A stretch of DNA of 52,684 nucleotides from Pseudomonadota bacterium. GTDB taxonomy: Bacteria > Pseudomonadota > Gammaproteobacteria > Burkholderiales > Burkholderiaceae_C. The position numbers were made by a program, and so were the translations under genes. Where the stretch lies: contig JAKAZQ010000021.1 in the NCBI GenBank assembly GCA_021815805.1, forward strand, positions 1 to 52,684, given 5' to 3'. Of this stretch, positions 39,774 through 49,416 are shown piece after piece; the stretch's first letter is position 1, and each line of letters opens with the position of its first letter. Below the pieces are notes generated by a model that was given only the letters and a program-made list of their open reading frames with translations, did no database searches and was not told the origin of the DNA.

Positions 39774-41234
39774 TCAACGATTCCGGGCCTGCGCGCGGCG
39801 CCCATCGACGGCATGGCCGCTGACCGCCGCGCCGTCGCTGTCGCGCAGCCGCAGGAATCCCGGGATGACCAGCAGCGGCAGCACCGCCAGCACCAGAAAC
39901 GCGGCATGGAATTGCGCCAGGCCGGGCATCGGCAGGCCGCCGCCCAGCACGCGCAGCGCCGCCGCGCCGAGCGCCACGCCGAAGCTCACGGTGAGCTGCT
40001 GCAGCAGCCCGCCCAGGCTGGTGGCGCGGCTCAGGCGAGCTGCCGACACATCGGCGTAGGCCAGGGTGTTAGAGCTCATGAACTGCACCGAACGGATGGC
40101 TCCATAGCCGATGATCAGGGCCGCGATCCAGTGCCGTGGGCTGCCCGGCCCGATGGTGGCGAAGCCGGCCAGCATGGCGCTGCAGCCCAGCGCGCTGACT
40201 GCCAGCATGCCGCGAAAGCCCCAGCGCTTGAGCCCCGGGCCGATGGCCAGGCGGACGAACGGCGAGCCCAGCGCCGACAGGAACGTCAGCGAACCCGACT
40301 GCACCGCGCTCATGCCGAGTCCGAGTTGCAGCATCAGTGGCAGCAGGTACAGCGGCGCGTTCATCGCGATGCGGCAGGCCCCGCCGGCCAGCGTGGCGAT
40401 GCCGAATGCGCGCTCGCGCAGCAGCGTCAGCTCGACGGCCGGGCGCGCCGCGCCGCGTTTGCGCAGCAGGTAGCCCAGCAGCAGGGCGGCGCTGGCCGCG
40501 GCGGCGCCGAGCAGGGCGGTCGCGGAGGCGCTGCCGAAGCCCTCCATGATGAACTGCAGCAGGCCCACGCCGGCGCCGAACAGCGCGAAGCCGACGAAGT
40601 CGAAGCGGGCGTCGGGTTCCTCGGCCAGCGGGCTGACCAGACGCCACGCGAGCAGCAGGCCGAGCAGCCCGAACGGTACGTTGACGTAGAAGATCCAGCG
40701 CCATGACGCATAGGTGCTCAGATACCCCCCCACGAGCGGGCCGAGCACCGGGCCGATGATGGCCGGCAGCGTGGTGTAGGTCATGGCCCGCACGAGCTGG
40801 CTGCGCGCGAAGCTGCGCAGCAGGATGAGCCGTCCCACCGGTGTCATCATGGCGCCGCCCAGGCCCTGCAGCACGCGCGTGGCGACGAGCATCGGAAAGC
40901 TCTGCGCCACGCCGCACAGCATGGAGCCGAGCGTGAACAGGCCGAGCGCCGTCATGAAGATGCGCCGCGCGCCGAAGCGGTCGGCCAGCCAGCCGCTGAG
41001 GGGGATGAACACGGCCAGCGTCAGGACGTAGGCGCTGATGGCCAGGTTCATGTCCACCGCGCTGGTGTGCAGATCGCGGGCCATGTCGGGCAGCGCCGTG
41101 GTGACGATGGTCGCGTCGAGCTGTTCCATGAGAAAGGCCATCGCCACCACCACGGCGATGAACACGGGAAAGCGCGGGGGCGCGGCCGGGCTGTCGCCGG
41201 GCGCGCGCTGGCCATGCGGGCGGGTATCGGGCAT
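39774..41234 (-). CDS. DHA2-family MFS drug exporter
   Basis: The 486-residue inner-membrane protein has 14 predicted helices. QLDATIVTTALPDMARDL marks DHA2 helix 1, GWLADRFGARRIF is motif A, and GPVLGPLVGGYLSTYASWRW is antiporter motif C. The substrate is unknown. ATG 41234 is the first Met before the conserved domain, but no purine-rich ribosome site precedes it, so the start is less certain. It is not closely similar by eye to the exporter at 28436-29908. It diverges from rpoH. Confidence 0.87.
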   Translation of the reverse strand: MPDTRPHGQRAPGDSPAAPPRFPVFIAVVVAMAFLMEQLDATIVTTALPDMARDLHTSAVDMNLAISAYVLTLAVFIPLSGWLADRFGARRIFMTALGLFTLGSMLCGVAQSFPMLVATRVLQGLGGAMMTPVGRLILLRSFARSQLVRAMTYTTLPAIIGPVLGPLVGGYLSTYASWRWIFYVNVPFGLLGLLLAWRLVSPLAEEPDARFDFVGFALFGAGVGLLQFIMEGFGSASATALLGAAAASAALLLGYLLRKRGAARPAVELTLLRERAFGIATLAGGACRIAMNAPLYLLPLMLQLGLGMSAVQSGSLTFLSALGSPFVRLAIGPGLKRWGFRGMLAVSALGCSAMLAGFATIGPGSPRHWIAALIIGYGAIRSVQFMSSNTLAYADVSAARLSRATSLGGLLQQLTVSFGVALGAAALRVLGGGLPMPGLAQFHAAFLVLAVLPLLVIPGFLRLRDSDGAAVSGHAVDGRRAQARNR

Positions 41235-41383
41235 GAGGGAGGGCGCGGCGCGGGACGCGCGTGCGGCACGGGTGTGCGCTGGCTCGGCGCCGGCGTGCAT
41301 TATCCGGCAGGTGCGGCGCGGCCGTCGCAGCCTGCCGCCCGGCCGCGCGCGCGGGGCGGCTGGCGCGACGCCTTGGCGGGCTG

Positions 41384-41410
41384 TTAGCACTCCATGCGAG
41401 GGAGTGCTAA
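41384..41410. promoter_or_regulatory. CIRCE element (HrcA operator)
   Basis: TTAGCACTC (41384-41392), a 9-nt spacer and GAGTGCTAA (41402-41410) form the exact CIRCE consensus with no mismatch. CIRCE is bound by the heat-shock repressor HrcA. The left arm covers the -35 box and the right arm the start of the -10 box of rpoH, so binding would exclude RNA polymerase. Confidence 0.96.
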
Positions 41411-41413
41411 AAT
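41384..41413 (+). promoter_or_regulatory. rpoH promoter
   Basis: TTAGCA (41384-41389) and TAAAAT (41408-41413) are separated by 18 nt. The -10 box matches the sigma-70 consensus at five of six positions. A start near 41420 gives a leader of about 49 nt and excludes the in-frame ATGs at 41394 and 41412 as translation starts. Confidence 0.7.
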
Positions 41414-41468
41414 GAGTCCCGTGATCAGCACAACCGTGATCGGCAGAACGATGCGGAGGACGATGCGA

Positions 41469-42383
<915 letters not shown>

Positions 42384-42403
42384 CGCGTCGCGCTCCGAAC
42401 CCG

Positions 42404-42430
42404 AGGCCCCGGCTGCGCCGGGGCCTTTTT
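42404..42430 (+). terminator. Intrinsic terminator of rpoH
   Basis: AGGCCCCGGC and GCCGGGGCCT form a perfect 10-bp stem with a TGC loop and run directly into a T-tract ending at 42430. It begins 21 nt after the rpoH stop. Confidence 0.93.
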
Positions 42431-42438
42431 GCATGCGC
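42431..42438. repeat. Left copy of 8-bp direct repeat (probable target-site duplication)
   Basis: GCATGCGC occurs here directly after the rpoH terminator T-tract and again at 43207-43214, precisely outside the inverted repeats of the cassette. Confidence 0.6.
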
Positions 42439-42460
42439 CGCCATTATGTCTCTGATGCAC
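42439..42460. repeat. Left terminal inverted repeat
   Basis: A 22-nt sequence beginning CGCCATTATGTC and ending TGATGCAC is the exact reverse complement of 43185-43206. Counting the adjoining GC, the match is 24 nt (42437-42460). Confidence 0.95.
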
Positions 42461-42558
42461 ATCCCGAATTCGGAATGAGTTCTCGCGGATCCCCGACCAT
42501 GAGGGCCGGCTGTTCGGCGTCGTCGTCAAGGCCCTACGTTCAGCAGGCAGATGGCTTC

Positions 42559-42587
42559 GGAGGCGACTTTGGATTACGCTTGCCTCC
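42559..42587 (+). promoter_or_regulatory. Dyad directly before the antitoxin start
   Basis: GGAGGC (42559-42564) and GCCTCC (42582-42587) are complementary and separated by 17 nt; the second arm abuts the antitoxin ATG. It could be the autorepression operator usual for such modules, or an RNA hairpin hiding the start. No other ribosome site is seen for the ATG. Confidence 0.4.
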
Positions 42588-42785
42588 ATGAATACGGAGC
42601 TCTCCCCGATCGAGTCCGAATTCGGCACCCAGCAGGAAGCCCAGGCGCACGACGCCTGGTTCCGCAGCCGCGTGCTGAAGAGCATGGCCGACACACGACC
42701 CTCCGTGCCACATGACGAGGTGGTGGCCGAGACGGAGGCCATCATCCAGGCTGCCGAGCAGAGGCAGTCGGCCCGGCGGCGTTGA
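42588..42785 (+). CDS. Antitoxin of a type II toxin-antitoxin module (RelB/ParD-like)
   Basis: The 65-residue acidic protein contains SEFGTQQEAQAHDAWFRSRV and a Pro-Ser-Val/Ile-Pro-His-Asp-Glu-Val segment (about 38-46) typical of small antitoxins found with ParE/RelE toxins: an N-terminal DNA-binding dimer and a C-terminal toxin-wrapping helix. The ATG at 42588 has no Shine-Dalgarno; it may be translated leaderless or from the upstream dyad. The TGA overlaps the TTG of the toxin gene (TTGA), giving the usual coupling. Confidence 0.85.
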   Translation: MNTELSPIESEFGTQQEAQAHDAWFRSRVLKSMADTRPSVPHDEVVAETEAIIQAAEQRQSARRR

Positions 42786-43075
42786 CGCTGCCCATCCATT
42801 GGTCGCAGCAGGCGCGCGCCGACCTGCTCGAGATTGTCCGCTACATCGGCGAGCGCGATCCGGACGCCGCGCGCAGACTGCGTGACTGCATCGTGAACGC
42901 CGTGGCCACTACGGGCGATCATCCCTACCTGTACAAGTCCGGCAGGATCTCGGGAACGCGCGAGCTCATAGCCCATCCGAACTACATTGTTGTCTACAAA
43001 GTCGGCGAACGTGTGGACGTGCTGGGCGTGTTGCACTCTCGCCAGCGCTACCCGCTGGATGATCAAGTCCGGTAG
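42782..43075 (+). CDS. parE: ParE/RelE-family toxin
   Basis: The 97-residue protein has the ParE fold pattern: IHWSQQARADLLEIVRYIGERDPDAAR at the start, the HPYLYKSGRISGTRELIAHPNYIVVYKV core and a C-terminal VLHSRQRYP. ParE toxins poison DNA gyrase while RelE-like relatives cut mRNA on the ribosome; the R-x-L-I-x-H-P-N-Y-I-V-V-Y stretch fits ParE best. It starts with TTG (42782-42784), overlapping the antitoxin stop, which should keep toxin yield low. It lies inside the inverted-repeat-bounded cassette. Confidence 0.88.
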   Translation: MTLPIHWSQQARADLLEIVRYIGERDPDAARRLRDCIVNAVATTGDHPYLYKSGRISGTRELIAHPNYIVVYKVGERVDVLGVLHSRQRYPLDDQVR

Positions 43076-43184
43076 ACAGCGTGCAGGCGTTGCCGTTGGC
43101 AAGACCGTGCAAGGCGGCACCCGTTAGTTAGTCCTCCCGGTGGTAGTCGTCCGCCCGTGTGCCAAGTCGTTGATTTTTGACTGT

Positions 43185-43206
43185 GTGCATCAGAGACATA
43201 ATGGCG
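43185..43206. repeat. Right terminal inverted repeat
   Basis: This is the exact reverse complement of 42439-42460, beginning GTGCATCAGAGAC and ending AATGGCG. The match extends two further bases to 43208. Confidence 0.95.
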
Positions 43207-43214
43207 GCATGCGC
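43207..43214. repeat. Right copy of 8-bp direct repeat
   Basis: GCATGCGC is identical to 42431-42438. The identity continues two further bases (CG) that overlap the left inverted repeat, so a 4-bp duplication (ATGC) with 24-bp inverted repeats is an alternative reading. Confidence 0.6.
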
Positions 43215-43437
43215 CGACCGCGCGGCAGCGCGTGCCCCCGGATCCGGACATGAACTCCGACCAGTATGCTGGTAAGCACCGAGTGCTACCGGCGATGCTT
43301 CCTCGCATACTCCAGCCCCTATAAGCACAGGCGGAGTGCGGGCGCGCGGCAGGCAGGCCGGCGCATCACCCGTCGCGCGTCGGCGGCCCGCGTGAATCGC
43401 GCCGCCAGGGGCCCACGGGGCCGGAGGAGAGTCATCG

Positions 43438-43986
43438 ATGTCGTCGCGAGCCTTCCATGCGCGTTGCCTGTTTCTGCTCGGGGTGGTGGGGTCGCTCGGC
43501 GCATCCCGGGCGGGTGCCGTCGTGCCCCCGGTGCTGATGTCCGCGGCCTGGGCCGGGCAGTTCTGCCAGGCCTGGAACCACGATCCCAAGCTCACGCAGG
43601 GTCTGGCAGGAGAGTGGCTGCACGACGACAAGGGCCGTGGCTACAAGATCGTGCGCATGTATCGCGACGACTGCGGCGCGGCCAGCGCCGTGGAGTTGAA
43701 GATCGTGCCGCGCGACGGGCGGGCGTATTGCGCCTACGGCGGTGCGCCGCGCAGCACGCCGGATTTCGGCGTCGACTTCCTGATGCATGCCAGCACCGGC
43801 AACTGGCGCGCCATGGGCGCCGGCGATCCGGGCCCGATGTGGGCGATGGTCAGCGGCAAGCTCGAGTTCCGCGGACCGCGCCTCGTCGCCATGCGTGCGA
43901 TCGGGCCGTTCGCCAGCTTCCTGCGCATGCTCGACAAGGTGCCGTACTCCGTCGCAGGCTGTCCGGCGCCCGGCAAGGCGTCCTGA
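43438..43986 (+). CDS. Exported SCP2-like (sterol carrier/lipid-binding fold) protein
   Basis: The 182-residue protein has an N-terminal signal peptide (about 1-27, cleavage probably after SRAGA) and a C-terminal domain with VDFLMHASTGNWRAMGAGD and SGKLEFRGPRLVAM. These resemble the SCP2 domain, in which a substrate line is followed by SGKLxxxGD. Cys43, Cys67, Cys78 and Cys175 could form disulfides in the periplasm. CGGAGGAGAG precedes the ATG at 43438, and the length and codon use look genuine. Binding of a hydrophobic ligand is inferred from the fold only. It converges on rng. Confidence 0.7.
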   Translation: MSSRAFHARCLFLLGVVGSLGASRAGAVVPPVLMSAAWAGQFCQAWNHDPKLTQGLAGEWLHDDKGRGYKIVRMYRDDCGAASAVELKIVPRDGRAYCAYGGAPRSTPDFGVDFLMHASTGNWRAMGAGDPGPMWAMVSGKLEFRGPRLVAMRAIGPFASFLRMLDKVPYSVAGCPAPGKAS

Positions 43987-44019
43987 GCGGCGCGCGCGAG
44001 CCCGCGCCCGGCGCACGCG

Positions 44020-45510
44020 TCACAGCAGCACGATGTCGAACTGGTGCTGGTGGTAGGCGGGCTCGACCTGCAGCGCGATCGGTTTGCCGATGAAATCGGA
44101 AAGCTCCGCCAGGTAGGCGCTTTCCTCCTCGAGGAACAGGTCGATGACCTCGTTCGACGCGAGGATGCGGAACTCGCCCGGGTTGAACTGACGCGCCTCG
44201 CGCAGGATCTCGCGCAGGATGTCGTAGCAGGTGGTGCGCGCCGTCTTCACCTGGCCCTGTCCGTGGCATGTCGGGCAGGGCTCGCACAACAGGTGCGCCA
44301 AGGACTCCCGCGTGCGCTTGCGGGTCATCTCGACCAGGCCGAGCTGGGAAAAGCCGTTGACCGTGACCTTGACCTTGTCGCGCCACAGGGCCTTTTTCAG
44401 CTCGTCGAGCACCGCGGAGCGGTGCTGCGCGCTGTTCATGTCGATGAAATCGATCAGGATGATGCCGCCGAGATTGCGCAGGCGCAGCTGGCGCGCGATG
44501 GAATGCGCTGCCTCGAGGTTGGTCTTGAACACCGTGTCGTCGAAGTTGCGCGCGCCGACGTAGCCGCCGGTGTTGACGTCGACGGTGGTCATCGCCTCGG
44601 TCTGGTCGATGATCAGGTAGCCCCCGGATTTGAGGTCCACGCGCCGTCCCAGCGCCTTCTCGATCTCGGTGTCGATGCTGTACAGGTCGAACAGGGGCCG
44701 CTCGCCGCGGTACAGCTGGATCCTGTCGACCACCGAGGGCATGTACTCGGCGGCAAAGGCGCGCAGGCGCTCGTGGTTCTCGCGGGAATCGACCTGGATG
44801 CTGCGCGTGGTCTCGGTGACCAGGTCGCGCAGCACGCGCTGCGCCAGGCTCAGTTCCTGGTACAGCAGCGCCGGCGCCTGCGCCGTGCGCATGCGGGCAT
44901 CGAGCGTGCTCCAGATCTTGCGCAGGTAGGCGATGTCCTCGCGCAGCTCGCCATCGCCGGCGTCCTCGGCGTTGGTGCGCACGATGAAGCCGGTGCCGGC
45001 CTTCGGGTCGTGCTCGTGCGCCAGCGCGGCCAGGCGCTGGCGCAGGCTGTCGCGCAGTTGCGGATCGTCGATCTTCTGCGATACGCCGATGTGGTCGTCC
45101 TGCGGCAGGTGCACCAGCAGGCGTCCGGCCAGACTGATCTGCGTGGACAGGCGCGCGCCCTTGGCGCCGATCGGATCCTTGATCACCTGCACCAGCAGCG
45201 ACTGCCCCTCGAACACCAGTTTCTCGATCGGCAGGGCCTGCGCCGGGGCGCCGCCGTGGCGTGCCTCGGCATGCCCCAGCAGGCGTTGCCAGAGATCGGC
45301 CACGTGCAGGAACGCGGCGCGTTCCAGCCCGATGTCGATGAACGCCGATTGCATGCCGGGCAGCACCCGCACCACGCGGCCGAGATAGACGTTGCCGGCG
45401 AGGCCGCGCTCGAGCGTGCGCTCGATGTGGATTTCCTGCAGCGCGGCCTGGGCGACCAGCGCGACGCGGGTCTCCTGCGGGGTGATGTTGATGAGCAGAT
45501 CTTCGTGCAT
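44020..45510 (-). CDS. rng: Ribonuclease G
   Basis: The 496-residue endoribonuclease matures the 5' end of 16S rRNA and cleaves mRNAs. An S1-like domain (about 38-130), the RNase E/G catalytic core with VDVNTGGYVG and IDFIDM (metal-binding Asp residues), and the Zn-link CEPCPTCHG are present. The length is right for RNase G, without the long RNase E scaffold. It starts 30 nt after maf, as in many proteobacteria. Confidence 0.96.
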   Translation of the reverse strand: MHEDLLINITPQETRVALVAQAALQEIHIERTLERGLAGNVYLGRVVRVLPGMQSAFIDIGLERAAFLHVADLWQRLLGHAEARHGGAPAQALPIEKLVFEGQSLLVQVIKDPIGAKGARLSTQISLAGRLLVHLPQDDHIGVSQKIDDPQLRDSLRQRLAALAHEHDPKAGTGFIVRTNAEDAGDGELREDIAYLRKIWSTLDARMRTAQAPALLYQELSLAQRVLRDLVTETTRSIQVDSRENHERLRAFAAEYMPSVVDRIQLYRGERPLFDLYSIDTEIEKALGRRVDLKSGGYLIIDQTEAMTTVDVNTGGYVGARNFDDTVFKTNLEAAHSIARQLRLRNLGGIILIDFIDMNSAQHRSAVLDELKKALWRDKVKVTVNGFSQLGLVEMTRKRTRESLAHLLCEPCPTCHGQGQVKTARTTCYDILREILREARQFNPGEFRILASNEVIDLFLEEESAYLAELSDFIGKPIALQVEPAYHQHQFDIVLL

Positions 45511-45540
45511 GTCGGGGAGCGCGATGGGCGGGACCGGACG

Positions 45541-46176
45541 CTAGACGCGGATGCCGGCACGCCGCAGCAGTTCGGCGGTCTCGAACAGCGGAAGGCCCAT
45601 GACGCCGGAGTAGCTGCCGCCGATGGATTCGATGAAGGTCGCCGCGCGCCCCTGCACGGCGTAGGCGCCGGCCTTGCCGAAGGGTTCGCCGCCGGCGACA
45701 TAGGCGTCGAGCGCAGCCGCATCCAGGCGTGCCATGCGCACGCGGCTGATGCTCAGCGCGTCGGCGCGTTGCCAGCCCGAGCGCGCGCCCGCCGCGTCGC
45801 CAGGCCATGCCACGGCCACCGCGCTGAGCACGCGGTGCTCGCCGCCGGACAGGCTGCGCAGCATGTCGCGGGCGTGCGCGGCATCGCGCGGCTTGCCGAG
45901 GATGCGTCCGCCGAGCGCCACCGTGGTGTCGGCGCACAGCACGGCACCGGGCGCCAGCCCGCGCCGTTGCAGGCGCCGCAGCGCGGCGTCGAGCTTGGCC
46001 GCGGTGACGCGGCGCACGTAGCGCGCTGGCGCCTCGCCGGTGCGCTCGGCCTCCAGCAGTTCCGGATCTTCGTCGTCGTCGGCCAGCAGCGGCTCGAAGG
46101 CCACGCCGATCTGGCGCAGCAGTTCGCCACGTCGGGGACTGGCGGAGGCGAGGTACAGCGCGGGCGGACGAGACAT
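45541..46176 (-). CDS. maf: Maf nucleotide pyrophosphatase (YhdE-like)
   Basis: The 211-residue house-cleaning enzyme hydrolyses non-canonical or dTTP/UTP nucleotides. The phosphate loop LASASPRRGELL is at 9-20; ADTTVALGGRILGKP and the C-terminal GSYSGVMGLPLFET are conserved. The pairing with rng suggests the YhdE rather than the YceF branch. A long upstream in-frame extension overlaps uup and was ignored. It diverges from uup. Confidence 0.93.
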   Translation of the reverse strand: MSRPPALYLASASPRRGELLRQIGVAFEPLLADDDEDPELLEAERTGEAPARYVRRVTAAKLDAALRRLQRRGLAPGAVLCADTTVALGGRILGKPRDAAHARDMLRSLSGGEHRVLSAVAVAWPGDAAGARSGWQRADALSISRVRMARLDAAALDAYVAGGEPFGKAGAYAVQGRAATFIESIGGSYSGVMGLPLFETAELLRRAGIRV

Positions 46177-46296
46177 GGAGGCGGGGTTGCCGGAAACCGG
46201 GTCATCATACGGCCTGCGACCCGTCCCGCGCGCCCTGGCACGCGCGCGGCGCTGGCACAATGGCGGTTTTCTCACGCGCGGCATGCGCCTTCCGTC

Positions 46297-48189
<1,893 letters not shown>

Positions 48190-48202
48190 GCCCGGCCGGC
48201 GC

Positions 48203-48676
48203 TCAGCCGGCGCGGTGGTAGGGATGGCCGGAAATCACGCTGTGGGCGCGGTAGATCTGCTCGGCCAGCAGCACGCGTACCAGCGCGTGCGGCAGCGTCA
48301 GGTCGGACAGGCGCAGCAGCAGGTCGGCCGATTCCTTGACCCGCGGCGCCAGGCCGTCGGCTCCGCCGACGACGAAGGCGATGTCGCGCCCCTGCCGGCG
48401 CCAGTCCTGCATGGCCTCGGCCAGTTCCAGGGTGCTCATGCGACGCCCGCGCTCGTCCAGCACCACGCGCAGGCAGTTCGCGGGCAGCGCATCCTCGATG
48501 CGCTGCGCCTCCCGCTGCAGCACGGCTTCGGTGGCGAGTCCGGCGCCGCGGCTTTCCGCGCGCAGTTCGCGCAGTTGCAGCGGCGTCTGCGCCGGCATGC
48601 GCCGGGCGTAGTCGGTGTAGCCGGCGTCGACCCAGGCCGGCATGCGCTGGCCGACGGCGATCAGCCAGAACTTCAC
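48203..48676 (-). CDS. rlmH: 23S rRNA (pseudouridine1915-N3)-methyltransferase
   Basis: The 157-residue SPOUT methyltransferase modifies pseudouridine 1915 in helix 69 of 23S rRNA. VVLDERGRRMSTLELAE, FVVGGADGL and the C-terminal GHPYHRAG are diagnostic. The start is taken as GTG (48674-48676), giving the normal length and VKFWLIAVG start. It lies 20 nt after rsfS and converges on uup with a 13-nt gap containing a GCCGGC dyad. Confidence 0.95.
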   Translation of the reverse strand: MKFWLIAVGQRMPAWVDAGYTDYARRMPAQTPLQLRELRAESRGAGLATEAVLQREAQRIEDALPANCLRVVLDERGRRMSTLELAEAMQDWRRQGRDIAFVVGGADGLAPRVKESADLLLRLSDLTLPHALVRVLLAEQIYRAHSVISGHPYHRAG

Positions 48677-48696
48677 GCGCTGTCCCGCGCCACCGC

Positions 48697-49416
48697 TCAG
48701 CTGGTCCGCGAGCGCGCGCGGCCGCTGCCGGCGGCGGAGCGGCGCGGCGCCGACGCCTTCGCGCCGGCCGGCGCGGCGGCCTTGGTCGCCGGTTTCGCGG
48801 CGGCTTTTGTCGCGGGCTTCGCGGCGGCCTTTGTCGCTGGTTTCGCCGCGGCCTTCGCGGCCGGCTTCGTGCCTGGCTTCGCCGCCTTGTTCGCGGCGGC
48901 CTTGGTGGCGGCCTTGGTGGCAGCGGCCGTGGCGCCGCCGGCCGCGGAGCGCGCCGCCGTGCCCCTGGCGCTGCGCGCGGCGCCGCTGCGCGGTGTCTTC
49001 GACGCGCCGCCTGCGGGAGCCTTGCGCGCCGGCGTGCCGGCGGCGCCCGCGCGTGCCGCCGCGACGGCCTCCTGGCGGCTTTTCAGGTGCACGCTCTTGC
49101 CGCCCCAGATGTCCTCGAGCCGGTAGTACGCGCGGATCGCCGGTTGCATGATGTGCACGACCGCGTCGCCGCAGTCCACCAGCACCCATTCGCCGCTTTC
49201 GGCGCCTTCGGGGTTTCTCACCTCTGCGCCGGCCTCGCGCACCTTGTCGCGCACGCTGGCGGCCAGCGCCCGGGTCTGGCGGTTGGAAGTGCCGCTGGCG
49301 ATGATCACGCGGTCGAACAGGCTGGTCAGGGCCTCGGTGTTGAATACCTGGATGTCCTGGGCCTTGACGTCTTCCAGGGCGTCGACGATGGTACGTTGCA
49401 GCTTACGGATGTCCAT
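48697..49416 (-). CDS. rsfS: Ribosomal silencing factor RsfS with a histone-H1-like C-terminal tail
   Basis: The 239-residue protein has an RsfS/Iojap core at 1-112 (IVDALEDVKAQDIQVFNTE, ASGTSNRQTRALA, EGAESGEWVLVDCGDAVVHIM, YYRLEDIWG), which binds ribosomal protein uL14 and blocks subunit joining in starvation. Residues about 115-239 form a Lys/Ala/Pro tail of very low complexity with three KAAAKPAT copies at 188-211, then an Arg/Ser-rich end. Usual RsfS proteins have 105-130 residues. The first 14 nt overlap the nadD end. Confidence 0.93.
   Translation of the reverse strand: MDIRKLQRTIVDALEDVKAQDIQVFNTEALTSLFDRVIIASGTSNRQTRALAASVRDKVREAGAEVRNPEGAESGEWVLVDCGDAVVHIMQPAIRAYYRLEDIWGGKSVHLKSRQEAVAAARAGAAGTPARKAPAGGASKTPRSGAARSARGTAARSAAGGATAAATKAATKAAANKAAKPGTKPAAKAAAKPATKAAAKPATKAAAKPATKAAAPAGAKASAPRRSAAGSGRARSRTS
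48784..48855. repeat. 24-bp tandem repeats inside rsfS
   Basis: Three imperfect 24-bp copies encode KAAAKPAT three times (residues 188-211 of RsfS). Similar but less regular Ala/Lys codon runs continue on both sides, to about 48930. Confidence 0.85.

Larger units (their letters stand above)
42439..43206. mobile_element. Putative 768-bp non-autonomous mobile cassette carrying a toxin-antitoxin pair
   Basis: The segment is bounded by perfect 22-bp inverted repeats (42439-42460 and 43185-43206) and an 8-bp direct repeat outside them. The only recognisable genes inside are the antitoxin and toxin at 42588-43075; there is no transposase. The base composition is visibly less GC-rich than the flanks, mainly in 42460-42590 and 43110-43200. 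The insertion family was not recognised. On the minus strand the right end encodes a short peptide ending in TRADDYHRED before a stop, which might be a transposase remnant, but this is not supported further. Confidence 0.6.
43076..43437. other. 362-bp gene-free stretch: cassette right end plus leader of the SCP2-like gene
   Basis: From 43076 to 43184 lies AT-richer DNA with no supported gene. Then come the right inverted repeat, the direct-repeat copy, and about 220 bp of leader before the SCP2-like gene. TATGCT at 43265-43270 is a possible -10 box without a -35 partner. Nothing else was seen. Confidence 0.6.

Noticed and set aside
43128..43631. Minus-strand open frame across the cassette's right end and the SCP2-like gene
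   Set aside because: It is mostly antisense to a better-supported gene; only its last about 20 codons (ending DDYHRED) lie in the cassette end and might be an IS remnant, which is too little to call.
46226..46260. TGGCACG followed by GC-rich sequence upstream of uup, resembling a sigma-54 -24/-12 promoter
   Set aside because: The -12 part lacks TTGC and there is no activator gene or upstream site; match is limited to the GGCAC half.
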